64,000 nucleotides of DNA from an uncultured Oscillospiraceae bacterium (GTDB lineage: Bacteria; Bacillota; Clostridia; Oscillospirales; Acutalibacteraceae): the NCBI GenBank assembly GCA_949297075.1, contig CASFRX010000057.1, positions 1 to 64,000 of the forward strand, written 5' to 3'. The notes under the pieces were generated by a model. It ran no database searches. It saw only the letters and a program-made list of their open reading frames with translations, and was not told the DNA's origin. The translations under genes were made by a program, and so were the position numbers. Shown here piece by piece: positions 34,994 to 42,408 of this stretch (its first letter is position 1; the number at the start of each line of letters is the position of its first letter).

Positions 34994-35072
34994 TTTATTT
35001 TTGCAGATTATTGATATTTTTGTTGCTATAAGTTAAAATTAAGTAAAATGAACTTCTGAAAGGAAAATGTTA

Positions 35073-35744
35073 ATGAATATAATAATTTCCCCTTCAATTT
35101 TAGCAAGTGATTTTTCTCAGCTCGGTGTCGAGGCTCAGCGAATGGAAAAAGCAGGTGCCGATTGGCTTCATATTGATGTTATGGACGGACATTTTGTTCC
35201 CAATATTACCCTTGGCGCACCTATTGTCAAAGCTCTTCGCCCAAGGACAAGCATGTTTTTCGATGTTCACCTTATGATTAGTGAGCCCTTGAAGTATGTT
35301 GAGGATTTTGCTAAAGCGGGTGCAGATATTATCACTTTCCATGTTGAGTGCGACAGCGATATTGATGAAACTATTGATAAGATTCACGAATTGGGCTGTA
35401 AAGCAGGTCTTTCCGTTAAGCCCGGAACACCTGCGAGCGCAGTTCTGCCGTACCTTAAAAAAATTGAAATGGTGCTTGTTATGACTGTTGAGCCGGGCTT
35501 TGGCGGTCAGTCCTTTATGGCGGATATGTGCCGTAAGCTTGTAGAATTAAAAGCCGCCTGTAAAGCTGAAAACCTTGCGGTATATCTGCAAGTGGATGGT
35601 GGCATAAGCGAAAAGACAGTTGCCGTTGCCGCATCAGCCGGTGCAAATTGCTTTGTTGCAGGCAGTGCCGTCTTCGGTTCACCTGACCCGCGGGAAGCAA
35701 TAACCGTTATAAGAACCATAGCGGAAGATAGTTTTGCAAATTGA
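35073..35744 (+). CDS. rpe: Ribulose-phosphate 3-epimerase
   Basis: The 223-residue TIM barrel has IISPSILASDFSQLGVEAQRMEKAGADWLHIDVMDGHFVPNIT, DVHLMI, FHVEC, MTVEPGFGGQSFM and LQVDGGI, carrying the two metal-binding His and Asp pairs of the family. It interconverts ribulose-5- and xylulose-5-phosphate in the pentose phosphate pathway. The ATG at 35073 gives proper spacing from AAAGGA; an ATG two codons earlier is too close to it. A terminator follows. Confidence 0.95.
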   Translation: MNIIISPSILASDFSQLGVEAQRMEKAGADWLHIDVMDGHFVPNITLGAPIVKALRPRTSMFFDVHLMISEPLKYVEDFAKAGADIITFHVECDSDIDETIDKIHELGCKAGLSVKPGTPASAVLPYLKKIEMVLVMTVEPGFGGQSFMADMCRKLVELKAACKAENLAVYLQVDGGISEKTVAVAASAGANCFVAGSAVFGSPDPREAITVIRTIAEDSFAN

Positions 35745-35748
35745 ATTT

Positions 35749-35798
35749 GAGCAGTAGTTATGTATATGCAGCTGTATATTCATAACTGCTCATTTTTT
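35749..35798 (+). terminator. Rho-independent terminator of rpe
   Basis: GAGCAG...CTGCTC arms (35749 to 35791) pair over 11 bases with a 3-base bulge and enclose an inner near-palindrome, followed by a six-T run (35793-35798). Confidence 0.8.
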
Positions 35799-35853
35799 GT
35801 CAAAAATCGGGTGAAAACGGTGAATAAAGTAGTTTGCTTGTCAAAAACATCAC

Positions 35854-35880
35854 GATATTATTCTAAATTAGAATAATATC
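35854..35880. repeat. 27-base perfect palindrome
   Basis: GATATTATTCTAA, one central A, then TTAGAATAATATC: 13-base arms with a single-base centre. The inner ATTCTAA-A-TTAGAAT has the 7-1-7 geometry of Fur/PerR-family operators, but the bases differ from the PerR box and no regulated gene starts nearby. Confidence 0.8.
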
Positions 35881-35886
35881 ATTGAC

Positions 35887-35916
35887 TTTTCCACTTTTTC
35901 CACTCACTTTTCCACA
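35887..35916 (+). repeat. Three tandem DnaA-box-like 9-mers
   Basis: TTTTCCACT (35887-35895), TTTTCCACT (35896-35904) and TTTTCCACA (35908-35916). The third fits the DnaA-box form TTWTNCACA; the first two differ from it only in the last base. Confidence 0.6.
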
Positions 35917-35924
35917 AGTGTAAT

Positions 35925-36077
35925 ATGAAAAACTTTACACTAATTTCAACAAAAAAACATAAGAAATATGCTCCGAAAGAATATAATTTAAGCCTTTATT
36001 CACGGTTGATTGCATATTCGCAAAAAAAGTCAGACTTTAGCTTCAAAAATTATACATTGCTGAAAAAATATGTGTAA
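35925..36077 (+). CDS. Possible small basic protein, 50 residues
   Basis: ATG to TAA frame of 50 codons, rich in Lys, Tyr and Phe (for example KKHKKYAPKEYNLSLYSRL). It has no recognised homologue by eye and no convincing ribosome site (only AAGTG upstream). In AT-rich DNA such a frame can occur by chance, so it is listed as a candidate only. Confidence 0.25.
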   Translation: MKNFTLISTKKHKKYAPKEYNLSLYSRLIAYSQKKSDFSFKNYTLLKKYV

Positions 36078-36158
36078 ATTGCAGATGATTTTTCCTGTTT
36101 TTTGGTTAGTTTGTAGTGGTTTTAAATTTGTTAATAGGTTAAATGAATATATTTTTTT

Positions 36159-36197
36159 GAGCCAAGCTGTAAAGTATAATTCTTTACAGCTTGGCTC
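36159..36197. terminator. 16-base-pair perfect hairpin downstream of tsaD
   Basis: GAGCCAAGCTGTAAAG and CTTTACAGCTTGGCTC with a 7-base loop, about 70 bases after the tsaD stop. No T-run follows on the minus strand (an A-run does), so it may act as a processing or stabilising hairpin rather than a classical intrinsic terminator. Confidence 0.5.
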
Positions 36198-36267
36198 ATG
36201 ACTTTTCAATATTTAGTTTAAATTTTCAAATCCTTACAAAATAATGTGGTGTAAAGTGAGTTGCTTT

Positions 36268-37284
36268 TCAGAAAACAGCATTGTCTATGGGCATTGTGGC
36301 ATAGGCGTTGAGCTCTAAACCGGCTTTTTTGCCGCTTAGATATTCAAAATAGCCCTGAGCGCCTACCATTGCGGCATTGTCTCCGCATAAACCCAAAGCA
36401 GGGAAATAGAGCTCCAATTCGTTTTCTTTGCAAAGCTTTTCAAATTCTCTGCGCAATACGCTGTTTGCGGAAACACCGCCGGCAAGGACTATTTTTTGGG
36501 CGCCTGTTTGCTGTGCCGCTTTGAGTGTGTTTGCTGTCAGGCATCGCACAACGGCGTGAATATATGATGCGCCGAAATCTGCAATATTTATTTCTTCGCC
36601 TTTTTGCTTTGCGTTGTGTATTGCGTTTACTGCTGAAGTTTTAAGCCCGGAAAAGCTGAAATCAAGCTCGCATCCGTCAACCTTAGGCCTTGGGAAATTA
36701 TAAGCCTTGGGGTTACCGTCCTTAGCCGCCTTGTCCAAATTCAGACCGCCGGGGTAGGGAAGCCCTAAAGCACGGGCCGCCTTGTCCATACATTCGCCTG
36801 CGGCATCATCAAGCGTTTTGCCGATTATTTCAAATTCGGTGTAGCTTTTGACATTGACAATGTGGCTGTGGCCGCCTGAAACAACGAGAGCTAAGAAAGG
36901 CGGTTCGAGGTTCAAATGCGTTATGTAGTTTGCCGCAATGTGTGAACGCAGGTGATGAACAGGCACTAAAGGCTTGCCGCTTGAAAAAGAAAGTCCCTTT
37001 GCGAAGTTGACGCCGATAAGCAGTGCGCCTATCAGGCCGGGTGCATATGTGACAGCTATTGCTTCAATGTCGTTCATGGTACATTCTGCTTTTTCAAGCG
37101 CCTGCTTTACAACATTGCTTATAGCCTCGGCGTGCATTCGGGAAGCTATTTCCGGCACAACGCCGCCGTAGACTATATGAGCGTCTACCTGAGAAGCTAT
37201 AATGCTTGAAAGCACAGTTCTGCCGTCTTCAACAACTGCGGCGGCAGTTTCATCGCAAGAGGATTCTATAGCTAATATTTTCAT
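36268..37284 (-). CDS. tsaD: tRNA N6-adenosine threonylcarbamoyltransferase
   Basis: The 338-residue ASKHA-fold protein has ILAIESSCDETAAAVVEDGR, HAEAISNVV (metal-binding HxxxH), PGLIGALLIGVNFAKGLS, HHLRSHIAANYI, LVVSGGHS, TLDDAAGECMDKAARALGLPYPGG and LAGGVSANSVLR. It makes t6A37 in ANN-decoding tRNAs together with TsaB, TsaE and TsaC, none of which is in the window. Its ATG overlaps the preceding fusion gene by 4 bases. Confidence 0.96.
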   Translation of the reverse strand: MKILAIESSCDETAAAVVEDGRTVLSSIIASQVDAHIVYGGVVPEIASRMHAEAISNVVKQALEKAECTMNDIEAIAVTYAPGLIGALLIGVNFAKGLSFSSGKPLVPVHHLRSHIAANYITHLNLEPPFLALVVSGGHSHIVNVKSYTEFEIIGKTLDDAAGECMDKAARALGLPYPGGLNLDKAAKDGNPKAYNFPRPKVDGCELDFSFSGLKTSAVNAIHNAKQKGEEINIADFGASYIHAVVRCLTANTLKAAQQTGAQKIVLAGGVSANSVLRREFEKLCKENELELYFPALGLCGDNAAMVGAQGYFEYLSGKKAGLELNAYATMPIDNAVF

Positions 37285-38156
37285 TCCGTTTCTTCCTCAC
37301 TGAAAAATTTTGTCATCAGAAGTGCGTCTTCCTTGGGCTTGTCGTAAAATCCCGGTCGTTTGCCCACCTGAGAGAAGCCTGCCTTTGAATAGAGAGAAAT
37401 TGCGGCTTCGTTGCTCGCTCTTACTTCCAGGGTTATTTCGGTGCATTTGCGCTGTTTAGCGCCGTTTTCGGCGGCTTCTAACAGCCTTTCTCCTATTCTC
37501 ATTCTCCTGAAATCGGGATGTACGGCAATATTTGTAATCTCTGCAACACCGCAAACCTCAATAGAGCCGATGTATCCCAAAACCCTGCCTGCAAACCGAG
37601 CTGAGAGGAAGTGAGCGTTTTCGTTATCAAGTTCATCGCTCAAACCCTTTTCGTTCCACGGCTGAGAGAAGCACAGGCTTTCAAGTCTTGCAATTTCTGC
37701 TATATCGCTTTCCTGCATAGGCGAAATTTCCGCAAAGTTAAGAATGAGAGTTTTGATAACATCATATAAGCATGAATTAATCTGCTCTGCACAGCGGTCA
37801 TAGACCTCTTGGCCGCATAAAAATGGGTCATCTATTCCGTTGCCGAGCAGGAACACCCTTTGTCTGCCGACATAGGGCAAAAGTGGCATCATATGGCTTT
37901 GGCTCATGCAGAAAAAAATTCCGTCGTCAAACATATAGGGGCTTAAAGCTCTTGCTCTGTGGTCGGAAATATCAACGCCGTATTTTTTTGCCGCTTCAAC
38001 TGAGTTGGCAGATACTTCGTCCCCTGTGCGGGCGGCAAGACCTGCACTTGTGACCTCAATGCCCTTAAATCCCAAATCGTCAAGCTTCTTTTTCATCAGC
38101 CCTTCGGCAAGGGGACTGCGGCATGTATTGCCTGTGCAAACAAAAATAATCTTCAT
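37281..38156 (-). CDS. Fusion of YwlE-type low-molecular-weight phosphatase and RimI acetyltransferase
   Basis: The 291-residue protein joins two known enzymes. Residues 1-143 are a low-molecular-weight phosphatase: IIFVCTGNTCRSPLAEGL (Cys7 nucleophile, Arg13) and general acid DDPF (Asp110). Thr11 in the P-loop is the residue that, in B. subtilis YwlE, favours phosphoarginine over phosphotyrosine. Residues 145-291 are a GNAT domain like RimI (ALESLCF-type start, ITNIAVHPDFRRMRIGERLLEAA, LEVRASNEAAISLYSKAGFSQVGKRPGFY), which acetylates ribosomal protein S18 or similar. It sits between DUF436 and tsaD. RimI next to tsaD is usual; the fusion to YwlE is not. Confidence 0.88.
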   Translation of the reverse strand: MKIIFVCTGNTCRSPLAEGLMKKKLDDLGFKGIEVTSAGLAARTGDEVSANSVEAAKKYGVDISDHRARALSPYMFDDGIFFCMSQSHMMPLLPYVGRQRVFLLGNGIDDPFLCGQEVYDRCAEQINSCLYDVIKTLILNFAEISPMQESDIAEIARLESLCFSQPWNEKGLSDELDNENAHFLSARFAGRVLGYIGSIEVCGVAEITNIAVHPDFRRMRIGERLLEAAENGAKQRKCTEITLEVRASNEAAISLYSKAGFSQVGKRPGFYDKPKEDALLMTKFFSEEETE

Positions 38157-38162
38157 TTTAAG

Positions 38163-38717
38163 TTACCTTAATTTATCATCATAAACGGCTCTTTCGCCGC
38201 CTGTGAATTTCGGCCTTGTGCGCGCGGCAACGACAAGAGCCTTGCCGATGTGGGAGTTTTTAAGGCGCATGGGAACGGCAACCTCTTTCAGGTGCATTCC
38301 GATAAGCACACAGCCTATATCCATGCCTGCGTGTGCCTTAACATCTTCAACGGCAACGGGGCTTTCAAGCGCTGAGTAAAGTGCGGTTGCAAAGGAGCCT
38401 CCTGCCTTAGGCTGAGGAACAGCATTGACTTGAGTGAGGTTATATTTTTCCATTGCTTCTTCTTCGAGAATAACGGCTCTGTTAATGTGTTCGCAGCATT
38501 GAGCTGCTAGGTAAACACCCTTTTCTTCAGCGGCAGGCAGTATACCCTTGAGCAGGGCTTCGCCGATTTCGGGTCCTGAATGTGAGCCAAGGTTATAGCC
38601 CTGCACTTCGCTTGTGGAACAGCCTACAAGAAGTATCTGTCCTTTCTTAATTCCTGAGCGTTCAATAAGCTCCTTTGCGGCTTCGTTTGCCTGTTTAGTT
38701 AAGATTTCAAGTTCCAT
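38163..38717 (-). CDS. DUF436/YwlG-family protein (TIGR01440)
   Basis: A 184-residue protein matching the YwlG family: KKGQILLVGCSTSEVQGYNLGSHSGPEIGEALLKGI, AAQCCEHINRAVILEEEAMEKY, HAGMDIGCVLIGMHLKEVAVPMRL. The role is unknown. In B. subtilis ywlG lies beside ywlE, and here it lies beside a gene containing a YwlE domain, which supports the assignment and a conserved link. Operon between polA and the fusion gene. Confidence 0.9.
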   Translation of the reverse strand: MELEILTKQANEAAKELIERSGIKKGQILLVGCSTSEVQGYNLGSHSGPEIGEALLKGILPAAEEKGVYLAAQCCEHINRAVILEEEAMEKYNLTQVNAVPQPKAGGSFATALYSALESPVAVEDVKAHAGMDIGCVLIGMHLKEVAVPMRLKNSHIGKALVVAARTRPKFTGGERAVYDDKLR

Positions 38718-38744
38718 TTTTAATTTCTCTTTTCTGTTTATTTG

Positions 38745-41327
38745 TTAGCCTTTTGCATCGTACCAGGTCTTGCCGTAATTAACATCGGCAAGCATTTTTA
38801 TTTTCAGCTGGACTGCGTTTTCCATCTCTTTCTTGAGCAGTGCACAAACTTTTTCTTTTTCGTTTTCCGGCGCTTCAATAATCAATTCATCATGTACCTG
38901 CATTATTAGTTTTGCACGCAGATTTTCTGCTTTGAGCCTGTTGTAAACTCTCACCATGGCTATTTTGATTATGTCTGCCGCCGTGCCTTGTATAGGCATG
39001 TTTCGTGCAACCCTTTCACCGAAAGCTCTGAGCATACCGTTGCCGGAGGTGAGCTCAGGCAAATATCTGCGGCGGTTAAAAAGGGTTTTGACATAGCCGC
39101 ATTCCTTTGCGGTTTCAACTATTCTTTCCATGTATCGGTCAACTGCCGAATAGTGGCGCAGATAGCCTTTGATATATGCGTCCGCTTCCGCTCTCGTAAC
39201 TCCGATATTTTGCGCCAAAGAAAAAGCACCGATGCCGTAAACAATGCCGAAGTTAACGGCCTTTGCTCGGCTTCTCATAAGGGGAGTTACCATGTTGATT
39301 GGCATATTGAAAACCTGGGAAGCGGTGATAGTGTGAATATCATCGCCGCTGTTAAAGGCGTTAATCATTGTTTCATCATCTGCTACATGGGCAAGCACAC
39401 GAAGCTCAATTTGCGAATAGTCCGCATCCACAAGCACAAAGCCCTCTTTAGCCTTGAAGAATTTTCGCATCTCTCTGCCGAGTTCACTTCTTACGGGGAT
39501 GTTTTGAAGATTGGGCTCAGTTGAGGAAATTCGGCCTGTTCGTGTTTCCGTCTGATTGAAAGTTGAGTGTATTCTGCCATCGGAGGCTATTGCCTTTATA
39601 AGACCGTCGCAGTAGGTGGATTTGAGCTTTGCCCAAGTTCGATATTGCAGAACATTTGCAACCACCGGGTATTCCTGAGCAAGCTTTTCAAGCTGTTCTG
39701 CGCTTGTTGACCAGCCGCTCTTTGTCTTTTTCTTTGCAGGCAGTTTCAGCTTTTCAAATAAAGCTTCACCGAGCTGTTTTGGTGAATTTAAGTTAAATTC
39801 ATACCCCACAGCCTCGTATATTTCATCAGTGATTTTTTCTATATCCGCTTCAAGCTTTTTGCCAAACTCTGCTATGCCGCTGCGGTCAACCTCAAAGCCT
39901 GTCAGCTCCATGCTTGCAAGCACCTGTGCCAAGGGTATTTCCGTTTCTTCCAGGAGTTCAAGCTGACCGTTTTCTTTCAGCTTTTCGCAGAGGACTTTTT
40001 CAAGCTCAGGCAACAGCCAAGCGGAAACGGCAGGGGAGCTTTCCTCTTGCGGCAGAGGAACGGAGTATTCCATGCAAAGGCGGTTGACGCCGTAATCGTT
40101 GGAGGAGGGATTTAATATATATCCCGCAAGCTGAGTATCAAAGCTCACATTATTAAGTTTAATACCGCTGTCAAGGGCGAATTTATAAGCAGCTTTGGAA
40201 TCATCTGTTATTTTCTGTATATTGCCGTCTTCAAAAGCTTCTTCAATAAAGCTCATGAAGCATAAATTGAGTGCAGAAATATGCGCCGCAGCAGTGCCGC
40301 TTCTGATGTAAATTCCGTTAACTTCTCCATCCTGAATTTCAAGAGTGAAAAACATTTTGCCCTCTGCTTTGAGGGATGCAAGCAGGGCAGAGGTGTTGTC
40401 GCACTCAATAGAGCTGAATTTTTCCGCAGGCTTGCTCTCTTTTTTTGCAGGTGCGGCTTTGGGGTCAAGATGCAGGCGTTCAATCATGCTGAACATTTCG
40501 AGTTCGCTGAGAAGCTTAACTGCTTCAAAATTATTGGACTCCTTTACGGTATATAGGCTGTAATCCTTATCAATAGGCGCTTCACAGCTGATTGTGCCAA
40601 GCTTCCGGCTCAAAAAAGCAAGGTCTTTGCCGTCAATCAGCTTCTTGCGCACGGAATCCTTAATATCAAGGGTGTCAATGTTATTATAAATATTTTCAAT
40701 GCACTCAAATCTTTGAATAAGGTCACCGGCAGTTTTTTCGCCAACACCGGGAACACCGGGTATATTGTCCGAGCTGTCGCCCTGCAAAGCTTTGATTTCA
40801 ATCAGCTGTAGGGGCTTAACTGAGTAGACCTCTTTGATTTTTTCTTCATCGTAAATAACTGTTTGCGGTCTGCCCATTTTTGTGGAGGTGAGAAGCACTT
40901 TTGTGTTTGTGTCAACAAGCTGCAAGCTGTCTCGGTCACCTGTGGCGATGTAACATTCATCGCCATTTTGGCAGCTTTTTGCGAGTGTGCCTAAAATGTC
41001 GTCTGCCTCCCAGCCTTCACATTCAAGTAATGTATAGCCTAAAGCCCTCAAAAGCTCTTTAAGGGTAGGCATCTGCTGAGCAAGCTCTGCGGGCATACCT
41101 TTGCGCTGAGCCTTGTAGCCGTCGTACATTTTGTGGCGAAAGGTTGGGGCTTTGACATCGAAGGCAATGGCAACACCGTCAGGCTTAACCTCATCTGTCA
41201 AACGCAGAAGTATTGATAAAAAGCCGTAAATTCCGTTTGTGAATTTTCCGTCTTTGGTTGTGAGCAGTTTAATGCCGTAAAAGGCGCGGTTCAATATGCT
41301 GTTGCCGTCAATAACCATTAACCTCAT
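38745..41327 (-). CDS. polA: DNA polymerase I
   Basis: The 860-residue protein has an N-terminal 5'-3' exonuclease (MVIDGNSILNRAFYGIKLL, EADDILGTLAK, GDSSDNIPGVPGVGEKTA), a degenerate 3'-5' exonuclease region (about 300-470; the catalytic DxE reads TLEI, so proofreading is probably lost, as in many Firmicutes and in Taq), and a family A polymerase: motif A VLVDADYSQIELRVLAH, motif B RAKAVNFGIVYGIGAFSLA, motif C MQVHDELIIEAP. It fills gaps after Okazaki primer removal and in repair. It is the first gene of the polA-DUF436-fusion-tsaD operon. Confidence 0.97.
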   Translation of the reverse strand: MRLMVIDGNSILNRAFYGIKLLTTKDGKFTNGIYGFLSILLRLTDEVKPDGVAIAFDVKAPTFRHKMYDGYKAQRKGMPAELAQQMPTLKELLRALGYTLLECEGWEADDILGTLAKSCQNGDECYIATGDRDSLQLVDTNTKVLLTSTKMGRPQTVIYDEEKIKEVYSVKPLQLIEIKALQGDSSDNIPGVPGVGEKTAGDLIQRFECIENIYNNIDTLDIKDSVRKKLIDGKDLAFLSRKLGTISCEAPIDKDYSLYTVKESNNFEAVKLLSELEMFSMIERLHLDPKAAPAKKESKPAEKFSSIECDNTSALLASLKAEGKMFFTLEIQDGEVNGIYIRSGTAAAHISALNLCFMSFIEEAFEDGNIQKITDDSKAAYKFALDSGIKLNNVSFDTQLAGYILNPSSNDYGVNRLCMEYSVPLPQEESSPAVSAWLLPELEKVLCEKLKENGQLELLEETEIPLAQVLASMELTGFEVDRSGIAEFGKKLEADIEKITDEIYEAVGYEFNLNSPKQLGEALFEKLKLPAKKKTKSGWSTSAEQLEKLAQEYPVVANVLQYRTWAKLKSTYCDGLIKAIASDGRIHSTFNQTETRTGRISSTEPNLQNIPVRSELGREMRKFFKAKEGFVLVDADYSQIELRVLAHVADDETMINAFNSGDDIHTITASQVFNMPINMVTPLMRSRAKAVNFGIVYGIGAFSLAQNIGVTRAEADAYIKGYLRHYSAVDRYMERIVETAKECGYVKTLFNRRRYLPELTSGNGMLRAFGERVARNMPIQGTAADIIKIAMVRVYNRLKAENLRAKLIMQVHDELIIEAPENEKEKVCALLKKEMENAVQLKIKMLADVNYGKTWYDAKG

Positions 41328-41348
41328 GATTTTTTTAGCTCCTCTCGT

Positions 41349-41377
41349 TTGACTGAAAGAATTTAATGTGGTATTAT
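41349..41377 (+). promoter_or_regulatory. Sigma-A promoter of dus (shares its -10 with polA)
   Basis: TTGACT (41349-41354), 17-base spacer, TATTAT (41372-41377). Confidence 0.7.
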
Positions 41378-41401
41378 ATACAAACTATTCGTTATATTCA
41401 A
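41373..41401 (-). promoter_or_regulatory. Sigma-A promoter of polA (shares its -10 with dus)
   Basis: On the minus strand TTGAAT (41396-41401), 17-base spacer, TATAAT (41373-41378). Five of the six -10 positions overlap the -10 of the opposite promoter. Confidence 0.8.
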
Positions 41402-41411
41402 GGTGATATTT

Positions 41412-42377
41412 TTGTTGATAGGTAAAATTGATTGGAAAGGCGTTGCCGCTCTTGCTCCCATGGCAGGAGTTGCAGACAGAGCTTTCCGTGAAATATGCTG
41501 TGAATTTGGTGCAGCCTATGCCGTGACCGAAATGGTCAGCGCAAAGGGTCTTTGTATGTGTGACCGAAAATCCCGTGAGCTGCTTAAAATATCGGAGGCT
41601 GAAAAACCTACGGCGGCTCAGCTTTTCGGCGACGACCCTGAGTTTATGGCAAAAGCCGCTATGAAAGCACTGGAGTTTGAGCCGGATGCGATTGATATAA
41701 ATATGGGTTGCCCCGCTCCCAAAATTGCAGGCAACGGAGGCGGCTCAGCGCTGATGAAACAGCCGGAGCTTGCTGAAAGAATAGTTGAAGCGGTTGTAAA
41801 AGCTGTTGATTTGCCTGTAACCGTCAAAATGCGTATCGGTTGGGACAGCGAAAATATAAACTGCGTTGATTTGGCAAAACGCTGTGAAAACGCAGGGGCA
41901 GCAGCTGTTGCCGTACACGGCAGAACAAAGGTGCAGATGTATGCGCCGCCTGTTCAGCCTGAGCATATAGCCGAGGTTTGCAAAGCTCTTAAAATTGATG
42001 TTATTGCAAACGGCGATGTGACCGATGGCGTTTCTGCCAAAAAGCTCATGGACGAAACAGGCTGTAAGGCTGTTATGGTAGGCAGAGGCGCTCTGGGCAG
42101 ACCCTGGGTTTTTGAGCAGATTAACGCTTATGTTCAGCGCGGAGAGATTTTGCCTGAGCCTCCTGTGGCAGAGCGTATGCGAATAATGTTGAGGCATATC
42201 GAACGCCTTTGTGAGTATAAGGGTGAAAAGGTGGGTATGCTGGAAGCTCGCAAGCATGCCGCATGGTATATGAAAGGTATCAGAGGTGCGGCGGCACTGC
42301 GCAGGGAAATATGCGAGCTTAAAAAAATTGAAGATATTTATTCCATAAAGGATAAGGTGATTGCAACGGCGAAATAA
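41412..42377 (+). CDS. dus: tRNA-dihydrouridine synthase
   Basis: The product (about 321 residues) is a flavoenzyme with ALAPMAGVADRAFREICCEFGAAYAVTEMVSAKGL, QLFGDDPEFMAKAA, IDINMGCPAPKIAGNGGGSALMKQPELAERIVEAV (catalytic Cys), VTVKMRIGWD, VHGRTKVQMY, IANGDV and VMVGRGALGRPWVF. It reduces uridines in tRNA D-loops with NADPH. There is no ATG at the start. AGGTG (41401-41405) precedes TTG codons at 41412 and 41415; the first is used here, the second is equally possible. Divergent from polA. Confidence 0.93.
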   Translation: MLIGKIDWKGVAALAPMAGVADRAFREICCEFGAAYAVTEMVSAKGLCMCDRKSRELLKISEAEKPTAAQLFGDDPEFMAKAAMKALEFEPDAIDINMGCPAPKIAGNGGGSALMKQPELAERIVEAVVKAVDLPVTVKMRIGWDSENINCVDLAKRCENAGAAAVAVHGRTKVQMYAPPVQPEHIAEVCKALKIDVIANGDVTDGVSAKKLMDETGCKAVMVGRGALGRPWVFEQINAYVQRGEILPEPPVAERMRIMLRHIERLCEYKGEKVGMLEARKHAAWYMKGIRGAAALRREICELKKIEDIYSIKDKVIATAK

Positions 42378-42393
42378 CCGCCGTTGCTTTTTT
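42363..42393 (+). terminator. Rho-independent terminator of dus
   Basis: A 9-base-pair stem GCAACGGCG / CGCCGTTGC that overlaps the dus stop codon, then six Ts. Confidence 0.85.
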
Positions 42394-42408
42394 GTTTAAA
42401 TTTAAACT

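Larger units (their letters stand above)
35745..36267. other. AT-rich 523-base interval between convergent rpe and tsaD
   Basis: Besides the rpe terminator (35749-35798) and a hairpin near tsaD (36159-36197), the interval holds a 27-base palindrome (35854-35880), three tandem TTTTCCAC-type 9-mers (35887-35916) and a 50-codon open frame (35925-36077). No database-type gene was recognised. It is clearly richer in A and T than its flanks and is the longest stretch without a recognised gene in the window. Confidence 0.7.

Noticed and set aside
35745..36267. Chromosomal replication origin (oriC)
   Set aside because: Only one exact DnaA box and two near matches, and no dnaA, dnaN, rpmH or similar genes nearby.
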